64,000 nucleotides of DNA. Source: Tateyamaria omphalii (lineage in GTDB: Bacteria; Pseudomonadota; Alphaproteobacteria; Rhodobacterales; Rhodobacteraceae). Each line of letters starts with the position of its first letter. The first letter of the stretch is position 1. Shown here one piece after another: positions 42,413-51,470 of the stretch. A program made the position numbers and the translations under genes. The notes beneath the pieces were generated by a model. The model did no database searches. It was not told the origin of the DNA and saw only the letters and a list, made by a program, of their open reading frames with translations. The stretch lies in assembly GCF_019802125.1 (NCBI RefSeq), contig NZ_JAHVHT010000001.1, positions 496,001-560,000 of the forward strand, read 5' to 3'.

Positions 42413-44038
42413 ATGGCCTTTCTCGACAATCTCAATGCCAAGACCCGCTTTGGTGATTTTTCCATCGCGCCCGGCGACACCAAGCTGACGCCTGGACAGA
42501 TCAAGACCGACCTGTTGTCCGGTCTGACCGTGGCGCTGGCGCTTGTGCCCGAGGCGGTGGCCTTTGCCTTTGTCGCGGGGGTGCACCCGCTGGTGGGGCT
42601 TTATGCGGCGTTCATGGTGGGCCTCATCACTGCGCTCTTCGGCGGCAGACCGGGCATGATCTCCGGTGCAACCGGGGCCTTGGCCGTGGTGATGGTGGCG
42701 CTCGTGGCGCAGCACGGGGTTGAGTACCTGTTTGCGACCGTTGTCCTTATGGGGCTCTTGCAGATCTTCGCGGGGGTGATGCAATGGGGCAAGTTCATTC
42801 GCCTCGTGCCGCACCCGGTGATGCTGGGCTTTGTGAACGGCCTGGCCATCGTAATTTTCCTCGCCCAGCTGACGCAGTTCAAGGTGCCCGGCAGTGCCGA
42901 GGCATCGGGTCACGGCATGGCGGGGGGTGACTGGCTGTCGGGGATGCCGCTGTACATGATGTTGGGCCTTGTGGCGCTGACCATGGCGATCATCTGGCTG
43001 GCGCCGCGCGTGACGCGCGCAATCCCTGCGCCACTGGCCGGCATCGGGATCGTGGCCGCCATCGTGATTGCCTTTGGTCTGGATGTGCCGCGCGTGGGCG
43101 ATCTGGCCAGTATCGAAGGAGGGCTGCCGCCTTTCCACATCCCGATGGTGCCGCTGACCTGGGAAACGTTCGAGATCATCCTGCCCTACGCGGTGATCCT
43201 CGCCGCCATCGGCCTGATCGAAAGCCTTTTGACCCTGAACCTGGTGGGCGATCTGACCGGCCAGCGCGGTGGGGCCTCGCAAGAGTGCATCGCGCAGGGG
43301 CTTGCCAACACAGCCACCGGATTCTTCGGTGGCATGGGCGGCTGCGCCATGATCGGGCAATCCATGATCAACGTGAAGTCCGGCGGGCGTACGCGCATCG
43401 CCGGTGTGGCGGCGGCGCTGTTTCTGCTGGCCTTTATCCTTGTTGGTTCGTCCGTCATCGAACTGATCCCGCTGGCCGCTCTTGTGGGCGTGATGTTCAT
43501 GGTGGTGATCGGGACGTTCGCCTGGAACTCTCTCAAGATCCTGCGCAAGGTGCCTTTGACCGATGCCTTTGTCATCGTGTTGGTGACAGTTGTGACGGTG
43601 ATGGAGGACCTCGCTGTGGCCGTGGTCGTCGGTGTGATCGTGTCGGCGTTGGCCTATGCCTGGAACAACGCCCGCCGTATCCATGCCAAGACCTATACAA
43701 CGCCCGAAGGCGCGCGCGTCTATCAGGTGCAGGGGCCGCTGTTTTTCGGTTCGGCCACGGGCTTTGTCGAGATGTTCAAGATCGACACCGATCCGCGTGA
43801 GGTCATCATCGACTTTGCCGACAGTCGCGTGGTGGACCAGTCCGCCCTGCAAGCGATCGAAGCGGTGGCCGCCAAGTATCAGGAGGCAGGCAAGCGGGTA
43901 CAGTTGCGGCACCTGACCCACGATTGCCACAAGCTGCTTACCAAGGCCGGGCACCTGATCGTCGACAGTGATGACGACCCGGATTACGAGATTGCAACGG
44001 ATTACGGTGTGCGCACGGGCATTCTGGGCGGGCACTGA
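42413..44038 (+). CDS. SulP-family anion transporter with STAS domain
   Basis: 541 residues. A membrane domain of 10-14 helices starts near residue 35; LTVALALVPEAVAFAFVAGVHPLVGLYAAF is the SulP signature. VPHPVMLGFVNGLAI and the segment around GGMGGCAMIGQS follow. The C-terminal STAS domain (about 430-530) has GPLFFGSATGF and IIDFADSRVVDQSAL. Members carry sulfate, bicarbonate or other anions; gene context (no cys or carboxysome genes) does not decide. The start at 42413 fits the family. Confidence 0.9.
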   Translation: MAFLDNLNAKTRFGDFSIAPGDTKLTPGQIKTDLLSGLTVALALVPEAVAFAFVAGVHPLVGLYAAFMVGLITALFGGRPGMISGATGALAVVMVALVAQHGVEYLFATVVLMGLLQIFAGVMQWGKFIRLVPHPVMLGFVNGLAIVIFLAQLTQFKVPGSAEASGHGMAGGDWLSGMPLYMMLGLVALTMAIIWLAPRVTRAIPAPLAGIGIVAAIVIAFGLDVPRVGDLASIEGGLPPFHIPMVPLTWETFEIILPYAVILAAIGLIESLLTLNLVGDLTGQRGGASQECIAQGLANTATGFFGGMGGCAMIGQSMINVKSGGRTRIAGVAAALFLLAFILVGSSVIELIPLAALVGVMFMVVIGTFAWNSLKILRKVPLTDAFVIVLVTVVTVMEDLAVAVVVGVIVSALAYAWNNARRIHAKTYTTPEGARVYQVQGPLFFGSATGFVEMFKIDTDPREVIIDFADSRVVDQSALQAIEAVAAKYQEAGKRVQLRHLTHDCHKLLTKAGHLIVDSDDDPDYEIATDYGVRTGILGGH

Positions 44039-44069
44039 CGTTTCCCTGTCCACTTGCCAGCACAAAAAT

Positions 44070-44102
44070 AGGGCCAATCCGCTGAGCGGTTTGGCCCTTT
44101 TT
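44070..44102 (+). terminator. Rho-independent terminator after the SulP gene
   Basis: A 13-bp stem with one mismatch (AGGGCCAA-T-CCGC / GCGG-T-TTGGCCCT, TGA loop) is followed by TTTTTC. It lies 31 nt after the stop. This is a clean terminator. Confidence 0.88.
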
Positions 44103-44136
44103 CGTCCAGCGACAGCCTGTGCGGTCGTGCTGGTCT

Positions 44137-44157
44137 GCGCGCGGACGGTCCGCGCGC
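44137..44157. repeat. 21-nt perfect palindrome next to the small lipoprotein gene
   Basis: GCGCGCGGAC and GTCCGCGCGC flank a single G. It lies 6 nt beyond the stop of the minus-strand lipoprotein gene and may end its mRNA, though no T-run follows in that direction. Confidence 0.45.
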
Positions 44158-44163
44158 TTTGCG

Positions 44164-44349
44164 TTACTCGGTGATCACGCCAACACCGGCGCCCACAACG
44201 GCACCTTCGACGCAGCGGCCGTTGGCCAGAACTTCACCGGCCGCACACCCGATGGCGCCGCCGACCACAGCACGCTGTGCTGTCGTGTCGCCGCAGGCCG
44301 AAAGGCCTAGAAATGCCGCTGTTGCGGTCAGTGCAATTACTTTGCTCAT
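44164..44349 (-). CDS. Small glycine-rich lipoprotein
   Basis: 61 residues. A signal peptide (MSKVIALTATAAFLGLSAC) with lipobox LSAC is followed by a glycine-rich tail with two cysteines, AVVGGAIGCAAGEVLANGRCVEGAVVGAGVG. The G-x3-G spacing resembles glycine-zipper lipoproteins. A GGAG site 7 nt before the ATG at 44349 supports the start. The two cysteines in the tail might form a disulphide. Function is unknown. Confidence 0.7.
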   Translation of the reverse strand: MSKVIALTATAAFLGLSACGDTTAQRAVVGGAIGCAAGEVLANGRCVEGAVVGAGVGVITE

Positions 44350-44563
44350 GGCCAATCTCCAAAGCCGTTTATGTCAGATGAGCCTAGCATGCGACGACGT
44401 TGGCCTTGAATGGGCAGCGGGATCAAACCGCCAATTGCGCGCCTATTCGCCTACGGCAACGAATTGACGCGACAATGGCTCTGCCTTTGCGCGATGCGGT
44501 CGACCGACGTTCTGTGAACATCTCACCTCTTGGGACAACCGCGCGTTTCGGGCGACGACTGCG

Positions 44564-45196
44564 TCAGCATTTGCTCAAGGCTGCGACATCGCCGGCCTGC
44601 AAGGCGGGCACCGCCGCCGCAACCCGATCTGCGGGCCAATCCCACCAGGCAAGTGCATTCAGTGTCTCGATCTCGGCTTCCGAAAACCGCATCCGCACCA
44701 CTTGGCCCGGGTTGCCCGCGACGATGGCGTAGTCGGGCACGTCGCCCCGCACCACGGCACCTGCGCCCACGATCACGCCGTTGCCGATCCGCGTACCGGG
44801 ACAGACAATGGCGCCGTAGCCCAGCCACACATCATGGCCGATCACCGTATCGCGGCTGTCGGGCTGATAGCTGGCCATTTGCGTAGGATCGAAGATGGGA
44901 AAAGGAAACGTCGTCAGCCCGTCCATGGCGTGATTTGCGCCGGACGTGATGAAACGGACACCATGCGCGATCTGGCAATAGCGCCCGATCCGCAGTTTTT
45001 CCGGCCCGTACCCGAAAAGATACGGTGCCAGATGCACCGCCCAGTCAGCCACCGGTGAAAAGTCAGAGGCGTAGGTGTAGTCCCCGACCTCCCATCCCGG
45101 ATTGTCGATCACCTGGTTCAGAAAGACGGTGCCCTGATGCTCGGTCCCGTCAGGCAGGGTGACGGGATAGGCGCGGTGCGGGTCCGGAAATGTCAT
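44564..45196 (-). CDS. CatB-type hexapeptide-repeat O-acetyltransferase
   Basis: 210 residues. A left-handed beta-helix is visible from its hexapeptide pattern (IGRYCQIAHGVRFITSG; IGHDVWLGYGAIVCPGTRIGNG; VIVGAGAVVRGDVPDYAIVAGNP), and the ANHAMDGLTTFPF loop carries the catalytic histidine found in xenobiotic acetyltransferases. It would acetylate a hydroxyl group of an antibiotic-like or sugar substrate using acetyl-CoA. Its ATG overlaps the flavin reductase stop (ATGA). The longer frame runs into that gene. Confidence 0.87.
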   Translation of the reverse strand: MTFPDPHRAYPVTLPDGTEHQGTVFLNQVIDNPGWEVGDYTYASDFSPVADWAVHLAPYLFGYGPEKLRIGRYCQIAHGVRFITSGANHAMDGLTTFPFPIFDPTQMASYQPDSRDTVIGHDVWLGYGAIVCPGTRIGNGVIVGAGAVVRGDVPDYAIVAGNPGQVVRMRFSEAEIETLNALAWWDWPADRVAAAVPALQAGDVAALSKC

Positions 45197-45798
45197 TCGC
45201 CCGGCCGCTTGAGGCTGAACTTCTCGCGGATCACGGAATAGTCGCGATAGCCCATACGTGTGAGCGGATTGAATTTCAGCACGTCGAACACGCCGTCCAC
45301 CACGCAATCGTCGCGCAAGTGGATGCCCACGACCTCTCCGAACACGACATAGTTCGTCTCACCCTTGATCTTGTGGATCTGGGTCATGCGGCATTCAAGC
45401 GATGCAGGGGCTGCGGCCACGCGGGGGCAGTTGATCTCGGTACATTCCCCCTTGTCCACGGAAGCGAGCGAGAACTCGTCCGTGTCCGCGCTCCAGTCGC
45501 CGGAGGTTTGGTTCATCACATCCTTCATCGCGTATTCCACGATGTTCACGCAGAACACGCCGGTGTCGCGGATGTTGGCGACGGTGTCCTTGGTCCCGTC
45601 GCGGTCGGGCTTGGCACTAGTCGATGCAAACATGACCTGCGGCGGGACGTAGGCCGTGGCGTTGAAGAAGGAATAGGGCGCCAGATTGTCCGAACCGTCA
45701 CTGCCGCGCGTCGCCACCCAGGCGATGGGGCGGGGTGTGACGATGGCGTTGAAGGGGTTGTGCGGCAGGCCGTGGCCGTCGGCGGGGCGGTAGAACAT
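45193..45798 (-). CDS. Flavin reductase-like domain protein
   Basis: 201 residues of the FMN-binding split-barrel group. PFNAIVTPRPIAWVATRGSDG and NLAPYSFFNATAYVPP are the FMN-binding segments typical of the flavin reductase-like (DIM6/NTAB) family, and GEVVGIHL is conserved. It would reduce flavin or act as an FMN-dependent reductase. It is translationally coupled to the CatB-type acetyltransferase downstream and divergent from the GNAT gene at 45887. Confidence 0.88.
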   Translation of the reverse strand: MFYRPADGHGLPHNPFNAIVTPRPIAWVATRGSDGSDNLAPYSFFNATAYVPPQVMFASTSAKPDRDGTKDTVANIRDTGVFCVNIVEYAMKDVMNQTSGDWSADTDEFSLASVDKGECTEINCPRVAAAPASLECRMTQIHKIKGETNYVVFGEVVGIHLRDDCVVDGVFDVLKFNPLTRMGYRDYSVIREKFSLKRPGE

Positions 45799-45886
45799 GG
45801 GGCCTCCAATTCGTGCGTTTGCGCAAGGGTTATCGCCATGCTAGGGCGGGGGCCAGCCCTGACGAACGATATGCTCCGCACCACCC

Positions 45887-46372
45887 ATGTACCATCTGCG
45901 CACAGAGACGCCCGAGGATCGGTGGGAGGTCGAGGCCCTTTATGATCTGTGCTTTGCGCCGGGGCGCGAGGCGTTGTCGTCTTACCGTTTGCGCGATGAC
46001 GTACCCCCCGTTGCGGGGCTGAGCCATGTGGCGCGGGATATCGACGGCATTCTGGCAGGGGCCATCCGCTATTGGCCTGTGCGTATTGGCGTGCAATCGG
46101 CGCTGCTTTTGGGCCCGGTCGCCGTGCACCCCACACGGCAGGGCGAGGGCTTGGGCGGTGAGCTGATCGAGACCTCGCTCAGCCGCGCGCAGCTTTCGGG
46201 CTGGGACCGGGTCATGCTGGTGGGCGACGCGCCGTACTATTCACGCTTCGGGTTTGCGCGTCTTGCAGATGTGGTGATGCCGCCGCCCACGAACCCCGAC
46301 CGGGTGCTGGGTCGGGATCTGAAACCCGGCGCATGGACCGGGATTGCCGGGGATGTTGCGCGGTTCAGTTGA
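45887..46372 (+). CDS. GNAT-family N-acetyltransferase
   Basis: 161 residues. LGPVAVHPTRQGEGLGGELI is the acetyl-CoA loop (Q-x-x-G-x-G), and APYYSRFGFARL is the C-terminal motif. The N-terminal strand MYHLRTETPEDRWEVEALYDLCF is typical. This resembles the YhbS-like group. It has no obvious substrate. The EcsC-like gene begins 1 nt (ATG at 46374) or 31 nt (ATG at 46404) after its stop. Confidence 0.85.
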   Translation: MYHLRTETPEDRWEVEALYDLCFAPGREALSSYRLRDDVPPVAGLSHVARDIDGILAGAIRYWPVRIGVQSALLLGPVAVHPTRQGEGLGGELIETSLSRAQLSGWDRVMLVGDAPYYSRFGFARLADVVMPPPTNPDRVLGRDLKPGAWTGIAGDVARFS

Positions 46373-46403
46373 TATGGGCGGTGGTCCTGCCCATCTTGAG
46401 GCC

Positions 46404-47162
46404 ATGAACCAGATCATCGTCGTACCCGATCCGCTGAACACCGAAGATGAGCTTGATCGCCTCGCCAAGCGTTACAAGGCCGCGGGTGGCATGGGTATCC
46501 AGGTGCTGAATGCCCTTGGCACGCAGGCCGACGGGCTGTTGAACCGCCTGCCTGAACCCGTGCAGGACCAGTTGACCGACGCGACCCGCGCCGCACTGAC
46601 CCAGGCGCTGGGCGCGGCCAGCCGGTCGCGCGGCATGGTGCCGGATCAGGCGGAGTGGCTGAACGCAACGGTGAGTGCGGCCATGGGCGCAGCCGGTGGC
46701 TTTGGCGGGTTGCCCACGGCACTGGCCGAGTTGCCCGTCACAACCACGCTGCTGTTGCGCGTGATCGAGGGCGTGGCCGAAGAACACGGGTTTGACGCCA
46801 CCGCAGACTCGGTGCGGTTCGACTGCATTCAGGTCTTTTCCGCCGCTGGCCCGCTGGAACATGACGACGGCTCCGACATCGGCTTCCTGTCGGCCCGCAT
46901 GGCGCTCAGCGGTGCGGCGATGCAGGCCATGATCACCCGTGTTGCACCAAAACTGGCCGTTGTTCTGGGGCAGAAGCTGGCGGCACAGGCCGTGCCTGTT
47001 CTGGGTGCTGCCGCAGGGGCCGCGATCAACTTCAGCTACACCAAGTATTACACCGACATGGCCCATGTGCATTTCGGCCTGCGCCGCCTGTCGGTCGAGG
47101 CGGATCAGCCGCACCAGGCCATGGTCGAACGACTACGCCGCGAGGTGCTGGCCCTCAAGTAG
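46404..47162 (+). CDS. EcsC-family protein
   Basis: 252 residues. The EcsC signature appears as SAAMGAAGGFGGLPTALAELPVTTTLLLRVIEGVAEEHG (Gly/Ala-rich helices, about 95-135), then ALSGAAMQAMITRVAPKLAVVLGQKLAAQAVPVLGAAAGAAIN. The long hydrophobic helices suggest membrane association. Family function is poorly known. An ATG at 46374 would add ten residues; I prefer 46404. Its last 8 nt overlap the convergent modC. Confidence 0.83.
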   Translation: MNQIIVVPDPLNTEDELDRLAKRYKAAGGMGIQVLNALGTQADGLLNRLPEPVQDQLTDATRAALTQALGAASRSRGMVPDQAEWLNATVSAAMGAAGGFGGLPTALAELPVTTTLLLRVIEGVAEEHGFDATADSVRFDCIQVFSAAGPLEHDDGSDIGFLSARMALSGAAMQAMITRVAPKLAVVLGQKLAAQAVPVLGAAAGAAINFSYTKYYTDMAHVHFGLRRLSVEADQPHQAMVERLRREVLALK

Positions 47163-48222
47163 CGCCGCCCGAGATCGCCGACTGCGCCACCGACGTGGCC
47201 TTGATCACTGCAAAGAGTTGCTGACCTTCTACCAGCCCCATGCTCTGTACAGCCCGCCCCGTGACACGCGCCAACAGGGCGTCCCCACCCGCATCCAGCG
47301 CAATCGCAGCCCCCGGTCCATCGCCTGCGCGAATGGTGCGAATGGTGACGGGCAGGATGTTCTGCGCACTCAGCCCCTGCGGCTCGGTCAGCGACAAAAG
47401 CACATCCTGCGCCAGCACGCGCAGACGCACCTCGGCCCCGACCGGCGCCTGCACGCCCAGAAGCTGGATGGTGCCTGCCGCGAGCTGCAGGGTACTCAGC
47501 CCATCCTCGCCATGCTCCACGACGCGCGCGCGCAGGACCGCGCCCGCCTCCCGCACCCCCAGCAGCGGCACGGCCGCAGGATCGGCCATCACGTCAAAAA
47601 GCGGCCCCGCACGCGCGACCCGGCCCCCCGCCAACAGCACCATGTGATCAGCCAGTCGCGCGACCTCGTCCACCGCATGGCTGACATAGAGGATTGGCAC
47701 GCCTGTCTCGGCCTTGAGCCGGTCGAGATAGGGCAGGATCTCGGCCTTGCGCGGTCCGTCGAGTGCGGCCAGCGGCTCATCCATCAGCAACAGCCGCGGG
47801 TTCGACAACAGCGCCCGGCCTAGGGCGACACGCTGCTTCTCCCCGCCCGACAACGTGGCAGGACGGCGGTCCAGCAGCGCGCCGATGCCCAGCATCTCGA
47901 TGATCCGGGGCCGGTCACTGGCGCGCGCGCCGTACCGGCTGGCATAGTCCAGATTGTCGGCCACGGTCATATGCGGAAACAGGCGCGCGTCCTGAAACAC
48001 GTACCCGACGCGGCGCCGGTGCACCGGCAACGTGTCGAACCGGGTGCCATCGAGCGTGATCTGCCCGTGATCCGGGCGCAATAGGCCGGCAACGGCATTC
48101 ACAATGGTCGTCTTGCCGGCCCCCGACCGGCCAAACAGGGCGGTAACCCCCGGTCCAGCGTCAAAGGCGACATCCAGATCGAACCCACCAAAACGGTGGC
48201 GGAGGGCAACCGAGAGCGTCAT
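47155..48222 (-). CDS. modC: Molybdate ABC transporter ATP-binding protein ModC
   Basis: 355 residues. Walker A GRSGAGKTT (about 31-39), the ABC signature LSGGEKQRVALGRALL and Walker B LLLMDEP are visible, with the H-loop in YVSHAVDEV. The C-terminal MOP/TOBE domain (about 280-350) binds molybdate or tungstate and separates ModC from other ABC ATPases. The longer open frame upstream is a shadow of modB; the ATG at 48222 overlaps the modB stop (ATGA). Confidence 0.95.
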   Translation of the reverse strand: MTLSVALRHRFGGFDLDVAFDAGPGVTALFGRSGAGKTTIVNAVAGLLRPDHGQITLDGTRFDTLPVHRRRVGYVFQDARLFPHMTVADNLDYASRYGARASDRPRIIEMLGIGALLDRRPATLSGGEKQRVALGRALLSNPRLLLMDEPLAALDGPRKAEILPYLDRLKAETGVPILYVSHAVDEVARLADHMVLLAGGRVARAGPLFDVMADPAAVPLLGVREAGAVLRARVVEHGEDGLSTLQLAAGTIQLLGVQAPVGAEVRLRVLAQDVLLSLTEPQGLSAQNILPVTIRTIRAGDGPGAAIALDAGGDALLARVTGRAVQSMGLVEGQQLFAVIKATSVAQSAISGGAT

Positions 48223-48911
48223 GCGCCCGCAATCCTGCGTGCGACCCGGCGGGCCAGCCATTCCGACAAGGCCACGGCCCCCAGCGCAATGATACAGGCC
48301 CAGATCACCAGCTTGATCGCTGCATCCTCGCCGCCCGGCACCTGCAAAAGCGCGTAGATGGCCGAGGGCAGCGTCTGCGTCTCGCCGGGGATATTGGCGA
48401 CGAAAGTGATGGTGGCGCCGAACTCGCCGATGGCCTTGGCAAAGCCCATGACAGCGCCCGCCAGCACGCCGGGCAGGATCAGGGGCAGGGTGATGGAGCC
48501 GAAGACGGCCCAGCCGGGCGCCCCAAGGGTGCGGGCCGCGTCCTCGATCTTTGGATCGACGGCTTCGATGGCGAGGCGGATGGCACGGACCATAAGGGGA
48601 AAGCCCATGATGCCAGCCGCAAGGGCCGCCCCCGTCCAGCGAAAGGCGAAGACTAGGCCAAAAGTCTCTTCCAGAAAGCGGCCCGCCGGGCCATTGCGGC
48701 CAAATCCGATCAGCAGCAGGTAGCCGGTCACGACCGGGGGCAGCACGAGGGGCAGGTGGACCAGCGCGTTCAGGGCCGATTTGCCCCAGAACTCGCGCCG
48801 GGCCAGCAGCCACGCGATCCAGATGGCCAGGGGCAGGGCCACCAGGGTGGCGGTCACGCCCACCAGCAGCGACAGGCGCAAGGCCGTCCATCCGGCAGCG
48901 TCCAGCATCAT
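48219..48911 (-). CDS. modB: Molybdate ABC transporter permease ModB
   Basis: 230 residues with five or more helices. The cytoplasmic EAA loop is present (the EDAARTLGAPGWAVFGSITLPLILPG stretch, about 125-150). It forms the inner-membrane channel with ModC. Its ATG overlaps the modA stop and its stop overlaps the modC start, so modA-modB-modC is a coupled chain. Confidence 0.95.
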   Translation of the reverse strand: MMLDAAGWTALRLSLLVGVTATLVALPLAIWIAWLLARREFWGKSALNALVHLPLVLPPVVTGYLLLIGFGRNGPAGRFLEETFGLVFAFRWTGAALAAGIMGFPLMVRAIRLAIEAVDPKIEDAARTLGAPGWAVFGSITLPLILPGVLAGAVMGFAKAIGEFGATITFVANIPGETQTLPSAIYALLQVPGGEDAAIKLVIWACIIALGAVALSEWLARRVARRIAGA

Positions 48912-49639
48912 GGCGCGCGGAACCCCGCGGCAACAAAGGTATCGGTGCGTGCGGCCAAATGGTTGAGAAAGGCCTCGCCATCGGGGGTCAGGGCAATGCC
49001 TGGGTAGATGATCGCAGGATGCCTGTCCGTGGGCACAGTGTAGACCACGCTCACATCGTCGCTGGCCGCCGCGTCAGAGGCATAGACGATCCCGAGGGGC
49101 GTCTCGCCCCGTGCCACAAGGGCAAGCGCCGCGCGCACGTTCTCGGTTTCGGCAAGGTGGGGCCGGACCGTGTCCCACGCGCCGATGTCGCTCAACCAGG
49201 CGTGCGCGTAGATGCCTGCCGGAACCGACAGGTGCTGGCCCATGGCGAGGCGCCCGCCGTCCAAACGCGCCAAAAGCACTTCGGCCGTTACATCGGGCAG
49301 GGGTGGCGCAGCCAAGGGTCCGACAACCACGAGGCTGTTGGACAGAAGGGGACTGGCCGTCTCTGTCCCTATGCCGCGGTCCACCAGCCACGCGGCCCAG
49401 TCTGCATTTGCAAGGATCACGGCGTCAGCAGGTGCGCCCTGGCTGACCTGGCGCGCCATCGCACCGCTGCCGCCATAGCTGATCACAACGTCGCCATCCC
49501 AGGCCTGGGCCACGTCGTCGAGCGGCCCTTGCAAGGACGCCGCAGCAAACAGGCGCACAGGCTCCGCCCGCGCGCTTGTCATGCTTGATGCGGCCACGCA
49601 AACCAGCACCAAGCCCTTGATCCAGTTCAGGCTTTTCAT
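48908..49639 (-). CDS. modA: Molybdate-binding periplasmic protein ModA
   Basis: 243 residues. A signal peptide (about 25 residues, ending ARA) precedes a type II periplasmic binding protein fold. LFAAASLQGPLDDVA and SYGGSGAMARQVSQGAPADAVILAN are the molybdate-binding segments, and GIVYASDAAASDDV is conserved. It is the first gene of the mod operon and is divergent from the NUDIX gene. Confidence 0.95.
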   Translation of the reverse strand: MKSLNWIKGLVLVCVAASSMTSARAEPVRLFAAASLQGPLDDVAQAWDGDVVISYGGSGAMARQVSQGAPADAVILANADWAAWLVDRGIGTETASPLLSNSLVVVGPLAAPPLPDVTAEVLLARLDGGRLAMGQHLSVPAGIYAHAWLSDIGAWDTVRPHLAETENVRAALALVARGETPLGIVYASDAAASDDVSVVYTVPTDRHPAIIYPGIALTPDGEAFLNHLAARTDTFVAAGFRAP

Positions 49640-49783
49640 CGCCCCGAACTATTGGGCAAGCCGCACGGTGCCTCAAGGCTAAAACGCCGCTTCGATGCGA
49701 AGGTCGTGGTGCAAGGATGCCACCGCCTACCGGTCCTTATAGGTCCACAATGTGCCCGATAACTGGTCATTAACCAAAAACAG

Positions 49784-49805
49784 CGTTATATTACCCATAA
49801 TTACG
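49784..49805. promoter_or_regulatory. Possible ModE-like box upstream of modA
   Basis: CGTTATAT and ATAATTACG lie as an imperfect inverted repeat about 145 nt upstream of modA and within the leader of the divergent NUDIX gene. ModE boxes contain TATAT-type arms, but several positions here do not match, and no modE gene is in the window. Confidence 0.25.
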
Positions 49806-49817
49806 GAGGGCAGGGCA

Positions 49818-50291
49818 GTGACGGCCCCGATGATCAAACAACTCCCGCTGTCTTTAGGGCGGGCAAAAAAAGCGGATGTGCGGACCCAGTTTGCGGCCCT
49901 GTGCTACCGGTTGAACAACGACAAGGTGCAAGTGCTGTTGGTGACCTCGCGCCGTACGCGGCGGTGGATCATTCCCAAGGGTTGGCCAATGGACGGGCTG
50001 ACCCCGGGTGACAGTGCCGCGCAGGAAGCGTGGGAAGAGGCCGGAGCCAAGGGGCGCGCCGATCAGCGCCCGCTGGGCATGTTCTCCTATAGCAAGGACA
50101 TGGGGGATGATGCCGGGCTGCCGGTCGTGGCCATGGTCTATGCGCTCAAGGTGAAGTCGCTGGCAGGCGATTATCCCGAAGCGTCCGAGCGCAAACGCAA
50201 GTGGGTGAGCCGGAAGAAGGCGGCGCAGATGGTGGATTCTCCGGAACTGGCCCGCATACTGCGCGATTTTGACCCGCGCTACCTGGCGTAG
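49818..50291 (+). CDS. NUDIX hydrolase (diphosphoinositol-polyphosphate-phosphatase-like)
   Basis: 157 residues. The Nudix box is IPKGWPMDGLTPGDSAAQEAWEEAGAKG split across strand and helix (about residues 53-80); its REUxEE core reads QEAWEEAG, with Q for R, a variant common in the IPKGWP subgroup. I use a GTG at 49818 because GGAGG lies 8 nt upstream; an ATG four codons on (49830) is the alternative. It would hydrolyse a nucleoside diphosphate-type compound. Confidence 0.83.
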   Translation: MTAPMIKQLPLSLGRAKKADVRTQFAALCYRLNNDKVQVLLVTSRRTRRWIIPKGWPMDGLTPGDSAAQEAWEEAGAKGRADQRPLGMFSYSKDMGDDAGLPVVAMVYALKVKSLAGDYPEASERKRKWVSRKKAAQMVDSPELARILRDFDPRYLA

Positions 50292-50347
50292 GTCAGTGCC
50301 TTTTGCGCCTTTGACCTTCTTCTCCTAGCCCCTATGCTCTTGCAGCG

Positions 50348-50773
50348 ATGATCAAGTATGCACTCAAATGTGCCGATGGGCACGACTTCGAAAGCTGGTT
50401 TGCCGGTGCCGACGCCTTTGACAGTCTGAAGGCGGCGGGTCACCTGTCTTGCTCGGTCTGCGGGACGTCCGATGTGGCCAAGGCCATCATGGCACCGCGT
50501 GTCAGCACGGCCAAAGAGGGTGCACCCGAGCCGGACCTGTCGGCACCGGGGTCCGAGGTCGAGGCAGCGATGACCAAGATGCGCGAGGCGGTCGAGAAGA
50601 ACGCCACATATGTGGGCGGCAACTTTGCCTCCGAAGCGTTGGCGCAGCATCTGGGCGAACAGCCTGACCGCCCGATCTGGGGCGAGGCGAACCGGGAAGA
50701 GGCCAAGCAACTGATCGAAGACGGCGTGCCCGTGGCCCCGCTGCCCTTTATCCCGTCACGCAAAGCGAACTGA
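50348..50773 (+). CDS. DUF1178-family protein
   Basis: 141 residues. KYALKCADGHDFESWF opens the protein, and SCSVCG (C35, C38) with C8 suggests a small zinc-ribbon. YVGGNFASEALA and GEANREEAKQLIEDGVPVAPLP near the C-terminus are hallmarks of the family. Function is unknown. It is followed by an SDR gene 8 nt later. Confidence 0.87.
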   Translation: MIKYALKCADGHDFESWFAGADAFDSLKAAGHLSCSVCGTSDVAKAIMAPRVSTAKEGAPEPDLSAPGSEVEAAMTKMREAVEKNATYVGGNFASEALAQHLGEQPDRPIWGEANREEAKQLIEDGVPVAPLPFIPSRKAN

Positions 50774-50781
50774 GGGTTTCC

Positions 50782-51423
50782 ATGCACATTCTGATCACCG
50801 GGGCGACCCGGGGCATTGGCGCCGGTCTGGCCGCAGCCTATCGCGCGCAAGGGCACGACGTAACCGGCACGGGCCGGTCATCCGGGGCGGAGGTGACACT
50901 GGATGTCACCCAGCCACAGGATCACCGCGCGATGGCCGCGCAGCTTGCCGGGCGACCGATTGATCTGCTGGTCTGCAACGCGGGCGTCTACCTGGACAAG
51001 GGCAATGATCTCGAAACCGGCTATGCCGCTGATCTCTGGGCGCAGACCTTTGCTGCGAACGTGACGGGTGTGTTCCTGACCGTTCAAACCCTGCTGCCGA
51101 ACCTGCGTGCCGCCCCTGCGCCGCGCATCGCGATCATCTCGTCTCAGATGGCCTCGCACACCCGCGCGCCAGGCGGCAGCTACATCTACCGCGCGTCCAA
51201 GGCCGCTGTGTTGAACCTGGGGCGCAATCTGTCGTCGGATTTGGCGGGCGAGGTGGCAGTGGGCATCTATCACCCCGGCTGGGTGCAGACGGATATGGGC
51301 GGCGGTGCGGCCGACATCACCGTGGACGAGGCGGTGGTGGGGCTGATGCAGCGCTTTGCTGCTCTGAACCACGAGACCACCGGCTGTTTCGAGACCTGGG
51401 ACGGGCGCGCGCACGCCTATTGA
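50782..51423 (+). CDS. Short-chain dehydrogenase (CsgA-like)
   Basis: 213 residues, short for an SDR. ITGATRGIGAG (5-15) is the NAD(P)-binding loop; CNAGVYLD, IISSQMAS and YRASKAA (catalytic Tyr/Lys) follow. VGIYHPGWVQTDMGG is a typical C-terminal region. It lacks the usual VDGG end. The substrate is unknown. Confidence 0.83.
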   Translation: MHILITGATRGIGAGLAAAYRAQGHDVTGTGRSSGAEVTLDVTQPQDHRAMAAQLAGRPIDLLVCNAGVYLDKGNDLETGYAADLWAQTFAANVTGVFLTVQTLLPNLRAAPAPRIAIISSQMASHTRAPGGSYIYRASKAAVLNLGRNLSSDLAGEVAVGIYHPGWVQTDMGGGAADITVDEAVVGLMQRFAALNHETTGCFETWDGRAHAY

Positions 51424-51470
51424 TCCGTACCTGATCCAAAGGATGCCTTCGGCGACGTGATTCATTTTTG

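Noticed and set aside
42197-44077. A 626-codon minus-strand frame opposite the SulP gene
   Set aside because: It is strongly biased to His, Asp, Gly and Arg, with no family resemblance; the SulP signature on the plus strand is unambiguous.
48222-48981. An N-terminal extension of ModC through the modB region
   Set aside because: The longer frame is out of phase with modB, which has full permease features; the ATG at 48222 overlaps the modB stop as expected for the coupled operon.
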